Positions 33,071-42,376 of a stretch of DNA of 64,000 nt are shown here, piece by piece. Where the stretch lies: contig JANXYV010000009.1 of NCBI GenBank assembly GCA_025355875.1, positions 1-64,000 of the forward strand. The letters run 5' to 3'. Both the position numbers and the translations under genes were made by a program. Under the pieces are notes generated by a model. It saw only the letters and a list, made by a program, of their open reading frames with translations. It searched no databases and was not told the origin of the DNA. The stretch comes from Prolixibacteraceae bacterium (GTDB lineage Bacteria; Bacteroidota; Bacteroidia; Bacteroidales; Prolixibacteraceae). Position 1 is the stretch's first letter; every line of letters begins with the position of its first letter.

Positions 33071-33679
33071 ATGACCATTATTCTTATCGCAATCACTGTT
33101 GCCGTATCATTTGCTTGTTTTAAAAATGCAAAACTGATGGATTCGCTTCAGTTCAATGCCAGTAAAATCATTTATAAAAAAGAATATCACCGGCTGATTA
33201 CTCATGCATTCGTCCATGCAAACTGGGAACATCTCTTTGTAAATATGATCGTTCTGTTTTCGTTTGGAACTGCTATCGAAGAATATTTTAAGTTCACTTT
33301 CGGCAATAAAGAAATTCAATACTATTTTCTGCTGTATTTTGGAGGTATCCTGGTTTCAAATGCCTATGCCCTTATAAAGTACCGCAACAATTATTTCTAC
33401 AATTCGGTTGGCGCTTCGGGTGCAGTATCTGCCGTGCTGTTTTGTGCCATTTTCTTCAACCCATGGAATAGTATCTATTTTTTTGGAATCCTGCCCATTC
33501 CGGGGATCATCTTTGCAGGTCTCTACTTGCTATATTCCTACCAAATGAGTATGAAGAAGAAGGACAATGTCGCCCATGATGCACATTTCCTGGGAGCCTT
33601 GTACGGATTTCTGTTTCCGATTATGCTGAATCCGGTGCTCTTTGGAGAATTCATCGATAAACTTTTCCGGTTAAAATGA
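33071..33679 (+). CDS. Rhomboid-family intramembrane serine protease
   Basis: A 202-residue six-helix membrane protein of the rhomboid family. The catalytic Ser is in YNSVGASGAVSAVLFC near residue 116, and the His partner is in the last-helix motif AHDAHFLGALYGF near residue 176. The helix-2 His/Asn pair (HANWEHLFVNMIVL) that forms the oxyanion site is also present. It should cut transmembrane substrates in the inner membrane. Its stop codon overlaps the start of the next gene by four bases. Confidence 0.88.
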   Translation: MTIILIAITVAVSFACFKNAKLMDSLQFNASKIIYKKEYHRLITHAFVHANWEHLFVNMIVLFSFGTAIEEYFKFTFGNKEIQYYFLLYFGGILVSNAYALIKYRNNYFYNSVGASGAVSAVLFCAIFFNPWNSIYFFGILPIPGIIFAGLYLLYSYQMSMKKKDNVAHDAHFLGALYGFLFPIMLNPVLFGEFIDKLFRLK

Positions 33680-34167
33680 GCAGGAAAGCCATCTTTCTGG
33701 ACCGTGACGGTGTTTTAGTGAATAACAGTGAGAACTATTATATCTGGAAATACGATCAACTTCAGCTCGTTGACGGGGTGAATGAAAATTTGAAATTGCT
33801 GACCGACTGCGGATTTCTATTATTTGTGGTCAGCAATCAGGGTGGAATATCGAAAGGCAACTATTCAAAAAATGATGTCCGGAAACTTCATGCCAGAATG
33901 ACCGAAAACTTCCGGAATCAAGGTATAGAAATTCAGGAGATTGTTTTTTGCCCTCATCATCCTGAAGTTGAAAAATGCATGTGCCGGAAACCGGAATCAT
34001 TGCTGATCGACAAACTGATTGCCAAATACAGGCTGAACCAGGCAGTTTCATTCCTGATCGGTGACAGTGAATCTGATATGGAAGCCGCACAGGCAGCTGG
34101 AGTTCAGGGAATAAAAATTGAGCCAAACCAAAATATGTATCCATATATTTCATTCCTGATAAAATGA
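33676..34167 (+). CDS. HAD-IIIA phosphatase (GmhB/HisB-N-like)
   Basis: A 163-residue HAD phosphatase. The nucleophile Asp and acid/base Asp are in AIFLDRDGVLVNN, motif II Ser/Thr is in FVVSNQGGISKG, and motif III/IV are CRKPESLL and FLIGDSESDMEAA. A zinc-binding loop is visible as FCPHHPEVEKCMCRKPE. These features match D-glycero-D-manno-heptose-1,7-bisphosphate 7-phosphatase and the HisB phosphatase domain. The heptose route is likelier here, but no other heptose or histidine gene is adjacent. Translation is coupled on both sides by ATGA overlaps. Confidence 0.85.
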   Translation: MSRKAIFLDRDGVLVNNSENYYIWKYDQLQLVDGVNENLKLLTDCGFLLFVVSNQGGISKGNYSKNDVRKLHARMTENFRNQGIEIQEIVFCPHHPEVEKCMCRKPESLLIDKLIAKYRLNQAVSFLIGDSESDMEAAQAAGVQGIKIEPNQNMYPYISFLIK

Positions 34168-34994
34168 GCATCGGAAAATACACCTTGGTAAACGGATCAT
34201 TCGTTCCAACCGATGAATTCCGGATTTCACTGGCAGAATGTGAAGCGATTCTGTTTTCTGAAAGAATCAGGTCGGTGCGCACTGCGTTCCCATTTTTCGG
34301 GGAAACTTTAGAACTCATAAAAATCAAACTCCGGTTATTTGGTCAATCTTATCCTGATTTTACCGGTAACTCCGGATCAGGTCTGAAGCGGCAACTGGAA
34401 CGTACACTCACCAAAAACAAACATTTCCTCGGGGCAGTTTTTACTGTTTCCTTCCGGTTTTACGACCAAAAAATGCAATATACTATCCAGTCAGAAAAAC
34501 TCAAAAACACTGATTACGAGCTGAATGAAAAGGGTTTGTATGTCGAAGTTTTTGACGAAATACACAAGCCAGCTTCCATTATATCTCATTTATCAATTGG
34601 GTCGGAAATTTTCTGGAACCTGGCTGGAAATCAGCAGACCAACCCGATGATTGATCATTTTCTGATTGCAAGTATAAAAGGTTATATTCTTGAAATTCAG
34701 GAGGCAAATATCTATTTAATCAAAGGGGAACTGGTTCGTGGTGCCAGTCGCAGTCAGGGCGCCTATCAGGATATCTCACGCCCGATCGTAATTGAAATCT
34801 TCAGGAAACTGGATTTAGAATACAGTGAGGAGAAAGGAATAAGTATTCAGGATTTGAAAGAAGCCGACGAAATCATGACAGTAAACACGATTGATGGCAT
34901 CCGTTGGATCGTAGGATTCGAAGGGAAACGCTTTTTCAACAATACAATCCGTAAAATCAGCGAGCTATTCCATCGCAGCATTCTAGTTGAGTGA
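34164..34994 (+). CDS. Class IV aminotransferase-fold protein lacking the catalytic lysine
   Basis: A 276-residue relative of aminodeoxychorismate lyase and branched-chain or D-amino acid transaminases. The fold signatures are present: VNGSFVPTDEFRISLAECE at the start, the cofactor-loop Glu in GYILEIQEANIYLIKG, and the final ADEIMTVNTIDGIRWI. But where active members have a Lys in a motif such as NFKTLN, this protein reads SHLSIGSE near residues 141-148, with Ser144 at the lysine position. It may therefore not form the PLP Schiff base, or may act by another mechanism. It is the last gene of the amn-holA operon and ends 12 bp into the convergent yqgE-like gene. Confidence 0.72.
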   Translation: MSIGKYTLVNGSFVPTDEFRISLAECEAILFSERIRSVRTAFPFFGETLELIKIKLRLFGQSYPDFTGNSGSGLKRQLERTLTKNKHFLGAVFTVSFRFYDQKMQYTIQSEKLKNTDYELNEKGLYVEVFDEIHKPASIISHLSIGSEIFWNLAGNQQTNPMIDHFLIASIKGYILEIQEANIYLIKGELVRGASRSQGAYQDISRPIVIEIFRKLDLEYSEEKGISIQDLKEADEIMTVNTIDGIRWIVGFEGKRFFNNTIRKISELFHRSILVE

Positions 34995-35573
34995 GGGATT
35001 TTCTGGAAAATTTTCCCACATCGAATATCTTCCGCCCATGGCTCGTACCGAATTGATCCACATCGTATTTTCTTCAAAGTTCATTAAATCGGCTTGCGAA
35101 ATATCGGCCACCAGCCAGGAATTTTCCTTGATTTCTTCTTCCAGTTGTCCGGCATCCCAGCCTGAATAACCTAAAAAGAAACGAACCTGATTCTGATTGA
35201 CCAACCCGAGTTTTATCTGGAGTTTTAATGCATCAAAATCACCACCCCAATAGAGTTTTTCCTTAATATGAAGGCTTCCGGGAATGATATCACCAAGCGT
35301 ATGGATGAAATAAATAGAATCGGTTCCGACCGGTCCGCCGATATGAATTTCAGAATCGAATTCCGGAAAGTCGACAAAAAGATCTTCCACCGGATAATCC
35401 ACCTTTTTATTCAGTATAAAACCAATGGCTCCCTTTTCGTTGTATGATGCAAGGATTATAATTGAACGGTTAAAATAACTTCCGCTCAGGAATGGCTCAG
35501 CAATAAGAACATGTCCCTGCCTTGGAGCAACATGGTTGGTTTCAATCCTGAATATGTTTGTGTTAATTTTCAT
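34983..35573 (-). CDS. YqgE/AlgH-family protein
   Basis: A 196-residue protein of the YqgE/AlgH family, of unknown biochemical function. Family blocks are visible: GHVLIAEPFLSGSYFNRSII, GAIGFILNKKV, HIGGPVGTDSIYFIH, RFFLGYSGWDAGQLEEEIKE and NSWLVAD near the C-terminus. It is predicted to be cytosolic. It overlaps the convergent class IV protein gene by 12 bp. Upstream is a 179-bp AT-rich spacer that likely holds its promoter. Confidence 0.9.
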   Translation of the reverse strand: MKINTNIFRIETNHVAPRQGHVLIAEPFLSGSYFNRSIIILASYNEKGAIGFILNKKVDYPVEDLFVDFPEFDSEIHIGGPVGTDSIYFIHTLGDIIPGSLHIKEKLYWGGDFDALKLQIKLGLVNQNQVRFFLGYSGWDAGQLEEEIKENSWLVADISQADLMNFEENTMWINSVRAMGGRYSMWENFPENPSLN

Positions 35574-35752
35574 CCGTCAAACTTGATCGAAGAAATATAA
35601 GAAATCTCAAATTCATTTCAAAGAAATTTTATATTTCTTGAAAAAATATTCAATTATTTAGTTGTAAGCTAGTTAAAAAGAGAAGTACTATTAATCCAGG
35701 GAGACTTTAATGTATCGGAACTGGCAAAATAAAGACACAGGCATCTTAATTT

Positions 35753-36061
35753 CTAATTTTCTTCTACGATGACATAAATATCTTCGTCGGCTTTTTTCAT
35801 CAGGAATTGCTCCCGTGCAAATTTTTCAAGGTTTTCGTCACTGGTTTGCAACTCAAGCAATTTTCGCTTATCAGCAATTATTTTGTGCTTGTAGAAATTC
35901 ACCTGTTCTTCCAAAAGCGCAAGTTCCTTAAGATTCTGCTTATGCTGCACCAGGTTGTTTTCATCAAAGAACATGATCCATACAACAAATACAGCAAATG
36001 CGATAAGATATTTACTAATGAACGGTTTTAGTATCTTGATGAGCAAATCTTTGGCTTTCAT
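35753..36061 (-). CDS. Septum formation initiator, FtsB/DivIC-like
   Basis: A 102-residue single-pass membrane protein with an N-terminal anchor (IAFAVFVVWIMFF near residue 20) and a coiled coil (HKQNLKELALLEEQVNFYKH, then a Lys/Leu-rich stretch). It ends in the segment NLEKFAREQFLMKKADEDIY that is typical of FtsB/DivIC. It would be part of the division complex with FtsL and FtsQ. I choose the ATG at 36061 (MKAKDLLIKILK) because the upstream start at 36100 lies inside the T-run of the pruA terminator. Confidence 0.87.
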   Translation of the reverse strand: MKAKDLLIKILKPFISKYLIAFAVFVVWIMFFDENNLVQHKQNLKELALLEEQVNFYKHKIIADKRKLLELQTSDENLEKFAREQFLMKKADEDIYVIVEEN

Positions 36062-36095
36062 GGCACTTATTTTAAACAAAAATAGATTTTTCCAT

Positions 36096-36136
36096 GACAA
36101 AAAAAAAGGAGATGAATAAATTCATCTCCTTTTGTC
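36096..36136 (-). terminator. Rho-independent terminator of pruA
   Basis: AAAAGGAGATGAA (ending 36116) pairs with TTCATCTCCTTTT (from 36121) around TAAA, and GAC/GTC extends the stem. Read on the minus strand, the hairpin is followed by nine T, and it lies 10 bp past the pruA stop codon. It separates pruA from the ftsB-like gene. Confidence 0.85.
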
Positions 36137-36145
36137 AAAAATTCT

Positions 36146-37783
36146 TTATTCCTTATCGGGGAAAAAATTAGGATACATATAGTCTTTCGGTGAAACAAAC
36201 GTCTCTTTGATGGTTCGGATCGATGTCCAGCGAAGGAAATTAAAAATCGAACCCGCCTTATCGTTGGTTCCTGAGCCTCTTGCCCCGCCAAATGGTTGTT
36301 GTCCGACGACTGCCCCGGTTGGTTTATCGTTGATATAAAAATTTCCGGCAGCATTTTCAAGCCTTTTGGTCAGGCGTTCAATATTGAAGCGGTCCTGTGA
36401 GAAAATGGCACCGGTCAGAGCGTATGCTGAAGTTTTGTCCAGAATATCGAGTGTTTTATCCAAATCTTCATCTTCATAAACAAAAATGGTGAAGACCGGG
36501 CCGAACAATTCTTCAACCATCGTGATATAATCTGGTTTCCTGGCCAATATTACGGTCGGTTCAATAAAATAACCGACTGATTTATCGCACTTTCCACCAA
36601 ATATGACTTCGGCATCCGCGTCAGTTCTTGCTCGTTCAATAAAACCTGCCAGTTTATCAAACGATGATTCATCGATCACTGCATTGACAAAATTGGTAAA
36701 ATCTTCAGGTGGTCCCATTTTCACTGTGGAAAGTTCCTTCCCGAAACGTTCTCGAACTTCGGCCCAGATGCTTTGTGGGATATATGCCCGAGAAGCTGCT
36801 GAGCATTTCTGTCCCTGGTATTCAAAAGCGCCACGTACCATCGCAACGGCAAGGACCTGTGGATCAGCAGTAGGATCGGCAAAGATGAAATCTTTACCTC
36901 CGGTTTCACCAACAATCCGGGGATAGGATTTGTATTTGTAAATGTTTTCGCCAATTGTTTTCCAGATACTTTGAAATACTCCGGTCGATCCGGTGAAATG
37001 AATTCCTCCGAAATCGGGCGATTGAAGTACCACATCGGCTGCGGAAGGTCCACCCACATACACCAGGTTAATTACTCCATCTGGCAAACCAGCTTCCTGC
37101 AAAACTTCCATGATGACTGCCGCAGAGTAAACCGCAGTTTTTGAAGGTTTCCAAACCACCACATTTCCCATCATGGCTGGAGCGGCCGGCAAATTACCAG
37201 CGATAGAGGTAAAATTGAAAGGTGTGAGCGCAAAGACAAAACCTTCCAATGCCCTGAATTCGTTGTAATTCCAGATTCCTGGCGCCGATTCAGGTTGCAT
37301 TTTATAAATGTCGGTCATGCAACGAACTCCAAACCGAAAGAAATCAGCCATTTCGCAAGCCGCATCGATCTCGGCCTGGTATGCATTTTTTGACTGTCCC
37401 AGCATGGTAGCCGCATTGATTTTGGCGCGGTATGGTCCGGCAAATAAATCAGCTGCTTTCAGAAAAATAGCAGCGCGATGGTGCCATGCCATCGAATTCC
37501 AGGCTGCCCTTGCCATCATGGCTGCATCAATGGCCATCTGAACGTGAGAGGCATCGCCCTGATAATAATGTCCCAGCGTGTGTTTAATATCATGCGGCGG
37601 GAAAATCCTTACCCTGCGATCCGTAGTTACTTCCTTTCCTCCGATAATCATGGGAAGCTCGAGCTCAACCGATCTCAAATCCACAAGCATTTTCTTTAAC
37701 TCAGTTCTTTCCGGAGAACCTGGAGCATATGCTTTAATGGGTTCATTCTTTGCAATTGGAATATTAAAAAATCCTTTCGACAT
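36146..37783 (-). CDS. pruA: 1-pyrroline-5-carboxylate (L-glutamate gamma-semialdehyde) dehydrogenase
   Basis: A 545-residue NAD-dependent aldehyde dehydrogenase for the second step of proline breakdown, oxidising glutamate semialdehyde to glutamate. Visible motifs are FALTPFNFTSIAGNLPAAPA, VVWKPSKTA, FTGSTGVFQSIW for NAD binding, the Glu in IVGETGGKDF, and the catalytic Cys in EYQGQKCSAASRAYIP. The end NDKPTGAVVGQQPFGGARGSG is characteristic of the monofunctional, mitochondrial-type P5C dehydrogenase. The partner proline dehydrogenase is at 49804-50715, 12 kb away. It has its own candidate promoter and a strong terminator. Confidence 0.95.
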   Translation of the reverse strand: MSKGFFNIPIAKNEPIKAYAPGSPERTELKKMLVDLRSVELELPMIIGGKEVTTDRRVRIFPPHDIKHTLGHYYQGDASHVQMAIDAAMMARAAWNSMAWHHRAAIFLKAADLFAGPYRAKINAATMLGQSKNAYQAEIDAACEMADFFRFGVRCMTDIYKMQPESAPGIWNYNEFRALEGFVFALTPFNFTSIAGNLPAAPAMMGNVVVWKPSKTAVYSAAVIMEVLQEAGLPDGVINLVYVGGPSAADVVLQSPDFGGIHFTGSTGVFQSIWKTIGENIYKYKSYPRIVGETGGKDFIFADPTADPQVLAVAMVRGAFEYQGQKCSAASRAYIPQSIWAEVRERFGKELSTVKMGPPEDFTNFVNAVIDESSFDKLAGFIERARTDADAEVIFGGKCDKSVGYFIEPTVILARKPDYITMVEELFGPVFTIFVYEDEDLDKTLDILDKTSAYALTGAIFSQDRFNIERLTKRLENAAGNFYINDKPTGAVVGQQPFGGARGSGTNDKAGSIFNFLRWTSIRTIKETFVSPKDYMYPNFFPDKE

Positions 37784-37822
37784 AGCTTCTGTTTTATTTA
37801 ATTTGACTTATTTTTCCTGAGA

Positions 37823-37830
37823 CAAAACTA
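37823..37830 (-). promoter_or_regulatory. Candidate -7 promoter box for pruA
   Basis: Minus-strand TAGTTTTG matches TAnnTTTG and lies about 40 bp upstream of the pruA ATG at 37783. Confidence 0.45.
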
Positions 37831-37960
37831 GGTTTTCGAAAAGGGATAATTCCTAATAAAAATCACATTTCAAAATTTGCCCGAAATTGATATAAATACA
37901 ATTGGAATTTAAATTTTACTATATTTATTGCCTCGAAAGACAGTATGTTGATGCAATTCA

Positions 37961-40048
37961 ATGCTAAAAATATTAACTAGATCAATTATAAGTCGTTATC
38001 ATGTCGAAGCCAGGAATGAAATCCTGAAAATCATAGGGCTTCATGTGTTCATGGTTCTCGGATTCATATCGGGTCTGTTCATGTTCATCACCGATTTGAC
38101 TGGAAACCGGGCTGATCAATGCCTGCCTGGTGACGTTGCGATCATAGTTATATCTGCACTGGGTTTTTATGGTTTACGAAACGTACCGCTCAACTGGGCA
38201 ATCCGTATTTTTTTTCTGACCCCTGTTATTGCCTATTTCTTCTATATTTCCAGCACTTCCTCCATTTTTCCAAACCATCTTTCGGTTTCCTATACGCTCT
38301 GGACACTCCTCCCCTTCTTTGCGGTTTTGCTGATGTTCAGCCACAATAAAAAAGACCTGAGTATCTATTTTGCACTTTCTCTGTTTACACTGATCAGTCA
38401 TATTTATCTGGCTGGCATGACAGATTTATTATTCTCGCTTCAATGGCAAACAGCCGGATTATCGTATAACCCGGTCCTGATCCTTACCACTATATATCTG
38501 ATTTCACTTTTGATTTCCTGGGACTTTCAGTATTCAATCGACCGGCTTACTGAACAAAAGGAAGAAACCGATAAGCTAATTAATCAAACCATCCGCAACC
38601 TGCCGAAAGGAATGATCCTGCTCGAAATTGTCAGCGATGAGTTCGAAACCCCTTCACATTTGGTCGTTCGGAAAACCAACCTGGCCTTTGAAAGGAATTT
38701 CAGGATTACTTCTCGTGAAATCAAGGATCAGTCGGCCGATCTGGTTCTTCCTAAAATTTTCAGGGAATCGTTCGACTGGAACCAACAATTCTTTAAATCT
38801 AAAAAGAATCATTTTTCGTTTTATCTCGACAGGCTTGACAAATATTTTGAGGTCGACACGTTCAAAATTGGGACCAACCTGGTCGTGGGCCTGTTTACCG
38901 ATGTGACGGCAACTCAAAACATGATCCAGGATTTGGAAGTGAACAAAATACGATATCAGGTTCTTCTGGAGGCAATTCCTGATCTGTTTTTCATCATTGA
39001 TAAAGATGGAATTTATGTTGATTTTGTGTTCAAAGCCACAGAAGCCTTGCAAATAAAGCCCGAAGACATTATTGGCAATTCAATTTTCGAGGTTGGATTT
39101 TCAGTAAAGATGTCTAATAAAATTATTCAGTGCATTCAAAATTGTATTGAATTTGATTCCATCGAGACCATCGAATATGCCCTTGAGGTTGAAGGTTCGT
39201 CGGCCTTATTCGAAATGCGCATCGCCCGTTTGAACGACCATTCGGTTATTTCTCTTGCACGCGACATCACCAGCCGGAAATTGGCCGAATTGAAAATGGA
39301 AGAAGCCAAAAATAAGGCAGAAGAAGCCGACCGCCTGAAGACCGCCTTCCTGGCCAACATTTCGCACGAAATCCGAACTCCTATGAATGCCATTATTGGA
39401 TTTTCCAAAATGATCGGATCTTCTGATTTTGACGACGAAGAAAAAAGCAAGTTTGTTGAAATCATCATCACCAATGGCAAATTGCTGCTGACTCTCATCA
39501 ACGACATGATCAGCCTGTCGAAAATTGAAAGCAATACCCTGGTTGTAAAGAAGATACCATTTAAGCTGAACGACATCATGGACGGACTTTACAAGGAATT
39601 CGGTTATGATTTGGAAGACCGTAAAAACATTACCTTAAAGCTGATCATTGACCATTCAAATCCGAAATTTACAATCAATACCGATCCTGTACTGCTTCAG
39701 GCTATTATGCAAAAACTTGTCGATAATGGAATCAAGTTTACTGAAGCCGGAGAAGTTGAATTCGGATACCGGATTCTTGAGTCCAGTCAACTGGAGTTTT
39801 ATGTGCGCGATTCAGGAATTGGAATTGCCGAAAGGGATCAGGAACGTATTTTTGAACGCTTCCATCAACTCGACAACCGTACCATCCGCGCCTACGAAGG
39901 AACAGGGCTTGGTCTGTCGATTGCGCAACATTATGTGCGTTTACTTGGTGGAAGTTTACAGGTGAACTCAAAACTGGGGAAAGGTTCCGTATTTTCGTTC
40001 AGGATACCCTATGTCAGAGAAGAAAGTCCGCTGAAAATAGTCCGGTGA
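37961..40048 (+). CDS. Membrane PAS sensor histidine kinase
   Basis: A 695-residue sensor kinase. Residues 20-200 hold about six hydrophobic helices, and two PAS-like segments follow. The first (about 215-320) is divergent, and the second is at about 325-445 (LEAIPDLFFIIDKDGIYVDF, ending VISLARDITSRK). The kinase core has the phospho-acceptor His at about 469 in ANISHEIRTPMNAIIGFSKM, then QKLVDNGIKFTEAGEVEF, YVRDSGIGI, FERFHQLDN and GTGLGLSIAQHYV. No receiver domain is fused and no response regulator is adjacent, so the partner lies elsewhere. A TATATTTA near 37920 could be part of its promoter. Confidence 0.9.
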   Translation: MLKILTRSIISRYHVEARNEILKIIGLHVFMVLGFISGLFMFITDLTGNRADQCLPGDVAIIVISALGFYGLRNVPLNWAIRIFFLTPVIAYFFYISSTSSIFPNHLSVSYTLWTLLPFFAVLLMFSHNKKDLSIYFALSLFTLISHIYLAGMTDLLFSLQWQTAGLSYNPVLILTTIYLISLLISWDFQYSIDRLTEQKEETDKLINQTIRNLPKGMILLEIVSDEFETPSHLVVRKTNLAFERNFRITSREIKDQSADLVLPKIFRESFDWNQQFFKSKKNHFSFYLDRLDKYFEVDTFKIGTNLVVGLFTDVTATQNMIQDLEVNKIRYQVLLEAIPDLFFIIDKDGIYVDFVFKATEALQIKPEDIIGNSIFEVGFSVKMSNKIIQCIQNCIEFDSIETIEYALEVEGSSALFEMRIARLNDHSVISLARDITSRKLAELKMEEAKNKAEEADRLKTAFLANISHEIRTPMNAIIGFSKMIGSSDFDDEEKSKFVEIIITNGKLLLTLINDMISLSKIESNTLVVKKIPFKLNDIMDGLYKEFGYDLEDRKNITLKLIIDHSNPKFTINTDPVLLQAIMQKLVDNGIKFTEAGEVEFGYRILESSQLEFYVRDSGIGIAERDQERIFERFHQLDNRTIRAYEGTGLGLSIAQHYVRLLGGSLQVNSKLGKGSVFSFRIPYVREESPLKIVR

Positions 40049-40119
40049 TGCAGATTTCATAAAAAGCATCGAGAAACTGTCCGTTTCAAGAATGCAAACC
40101 TTCTGGCAGTCGGCCAATC

Positions 40120-41412
40120 TTATTTTACTACAGCCGAATTAATGGTCTCAAACCCTACCAAACGATCGTATCCGACAGATTTATCGGCGTAATAAGCGAA
40201 GATTTGATACTCATTTTCAGTAATAAAAAAAGATCCTTCAATATTCACCGCATCAGCCTTCATCGAGCCATTTGGGACGTAGACATATTCATAATTGTAG
40301 TAACCCTGCTTCAAAAGCAAAGTCAGTTCATATCCGTCATGCTCAAAATTCCATTTCATTTCATTGGTTTTATTGGCATTCCAGCCCGTCAGCGCCCCAA
40401 ACACATTGACTGATCCTCCAAGCAGCTGACTTTGCATCGGAAGAAAAAAGTGAACAAATTCATAGTCACATTCTGTGTCAAAGTCAGTCACCCGATCCTG
40501 GCTCTCGATAAAGAAATTGCCGTTCATTTCCTTGTACCCGATATAAGGTTTGTTGCTCCTGACTGCATCCGGCAACAAGGTAGCATGAAAGAAGGGCCTG
40601 AAGAATTCGATAGTGCTCACATTCTCACCACTGTGCCGCGACGTACGAATATCAAAAAACCGAAACTCATTTCCGCCCGGGAATACATTTTCCTTGTTGT
40701 AATCATAGTCGAGAAAATTGTCCTGAATATTGCTGGGCTTCAAATTGCGGACAGCATTGTCCCATCGACGGTTTTGCATCAGTACTACTTTTAGCTCATC
40801 GCGCGGGTTCTGGATGCGAACTTTATCCATAAAAATCTTAAAATCAATTTCCTGATTCGAGCCATTAAAGGGATCGAAAGTAGCCTTTTTAACCAGGGCA
40901 TCAATCCTTACCAAAGGTTCCACCACATAAAACCGCTGGATCAAAATCAGGTTGTCGCGATTGTTATCCTGAAACACCAGCAAAGCATAATTTCCCGACA
41001 GCTTCGGCGAACATTCATCATTCGGAATCTGTAACTGATAGTTGACAAATTTCATCGTGGTGTTATTGCTCATGGCATAATCCGAGATCATAATGTCAAG
41101 CTGGCCTTCCAGATACGCGCTTTGCTGCATGTATGATTCATTCCAGTCGGCATCACAATGGATGATTGTATAGGAATAATTCTTGACAGCTTCGGCCAGG
41201 TCATCAAATTTGAACACCAGTTTCGCGTCGCTGCCCAAAATATACTCAGGGTTTGAAAGCTCACTTCCCACCCGGAAAAACTGGACTGTTTTGATTGATT
41301 CACTGTAAACGGCATTCTGGTAGTAGTACCGGTCAGATTTGGCTGACGCCCACGAATTGAACAGTGAAATAGTATTCAGTAAAAGTAAAAAGAGAGCGAT
41401 TCTGATCTTCAT
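40120..41412 (-). CDS. Type IX secretion system plug protein (DUF5103 type)
   Basis: A 430-residue exported protein. The signal peptide is MKIRIALFLLLLNTISL with cleavage near ASA. The sequence has the plug-protein pattern: YYYQNAVYSESIKTVQFFRV, YTIIHCDADWNES near residue 85, FQDNNRDNLILIQRFYVVEP near 155, and NRRWDNAVRNLKPSNIQDN. It is thought to close the SprA translocon pore on the periplasmic side. Its presence implies a type IX secretion system in the organism, although no other T9SS gene is in the window. It converges with the sensor kinase gene. Confidence 0.85.
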   Translation of the reverse strand: MKIRIALFLLLLNTISLFNSWASAKSDRYYYQNAVYSESIKTVQFFRVGSELSNPEYILGSDAKLVFKFDDLAEAVKNYSYTIIHCDADWNESYMQQSAYLEGQLDIMISDYAMSNNTTMKFVNYQLQIPNDECSPKLSGNYALLVFQDNNRDNLILIQRFYVVEPLVRIDALVKKATFDPFNGSNQEIDFKIFMDKVRIQNPRDELKVVLMQNRRWDNAVRNLKPSNIQDNFLDYDYNKENVFPGGNEFRFFDIRTSRHSGENVSTIEFFRPFFHATLLPDAVRSNKPYIGYKEMNGNFFIESQDRVTDFDTECDYEFVHFFLPMQSQLLGGSVNVFGALTGWNANKTNEMKWNFEHDGYELTLLLKQGYYNYEYVYVPNGSMKADAVNIEGSFFITENEYQIFAYYADKSVGYDRLVGFETINSAVVK

Positions 41413-41568
41413 CTTGATTCTGGATTAAAATTCAAATGGGTTGTAATCTCGACGGACAAAATTCTAAAAAACGTACCGTATAAACAAACGATTCAATGCC
41501 GTCGATTATTTCAATTTTTTCTTGATATTTGCCATTGGAAAGTTTTTCCTTTTTGTCACTTGCTTATT

Positions 41569-42375
41569 ATGATCTATCACCGCAAATTTTTACATCCGAA
41601 ATCCAAAACGTGGGTCGTTTTCGTTCATGGAGCAGGAGGCAGTAATGTGGTCTGGTTTCGTCAGCTCAAAGATTTCAAAAAGAATTTTAATGTCTTGCTG
41701 GTCGATCTCCGTGGCCACGGCAAATCAAAACCGGAAATTCAGGATGAAGATTCAGATTATTCATTCGATGAAGTGGCCTTGGATGTGATCCGTACCATGG
41801 ATCATCTGGAAATTAAAAAAGCGCATCTGGTTGGGATTTCATTAGGCTGTATCGTCATCAGGGCCATCGACAAACTGGCTCCGGGCCGGGCAGAATCGAT
41901 TATTTTAGGCGGGGCGATCATTCAATTCAATATGACCCTGAAAGTGTTGATCAGCATGGCCCAAATTCTGAACTCCGTATTGCCGTACATGTGGCTATAC
42001 AAGTTGAATGCCCTGATCCTGATGCCTTACCGGAAGCACCGTGATTCGAGGAATATATTTATTAAGGAAGCCATTAAACTTGGCGAAAATGAATTTCGCA
42101 AGTGGATGAAAATGAACCGGGAAATTAAATCGAACCTGGATGATTTTCTAAATCGCGAACCATCGGCTCCGGTTTTATACCTGATGGGCGATGGCGATCA
42201 TATGTTTTTACCGATGGTGGTTGATTTGGTAAAAAAGCAATTAAATGCCAAGTTGGAAGTCATTAAAAACAGCGGACATTGCTGCAATCTTGATCAGGCA
42301 AACATTTTTAATCAGATCTCTATTCATTTTATTGAAAAGAATTCAGGAAAGCAGGAAGTCATTCATATACAATAG
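41569..42375 (+). CDS. Alpha/beta hydrolase
   Basis: A 268-residue alpha/beta hydrolase with unknown substrate. The oxyanion strand is VVFVHGAGGSNVVW, the nucleophile Ser lies in LVGISLGCIVI (GxSxG), and DLRGHGKSK precedes it. The acid Asp is likely in LYLMGDGDHMFL, and the catalytic His is in NSGHCCNLDQAN near the end. I use the ATG at 41569, since the longer frame needs a TTG at 41560. It converges with the next kinase gene with one base between stop codons. Confidence 0.85.
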   Translation: MIYHRKFLHPKSKTWVVFVHGAGGSNVVWFRQLKDFKKNFNVLLVDLRGHGKSKPEIQDEDSDYSFDEVALDVIRTMDHLEIKKAHLVGISLGCIVIRAIDKLAPGRAESIILGGAIIQFNMTLKVLISMAQILNSVLPYMWLYKLNALILMPYRKHRDSRNIFIKEAIKLGENEFRKWMKMNREIKSNLDDFLNREPSAPVLYLMGDGDHMFLPMVVDLVKKQLNAKLEVIKNSGHCCNLDQANIFNQISIHFIEKNSGKQEVIHIQ

Positions 42376-42376
42376 T

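Noticed and set aside
40072-40086. GAAAC/GTTTC hairpin between the sensor kinase and the T9SS plug gene as a terminator
   Set aside because: The five-base stem is weak and has no T-run on either strand.
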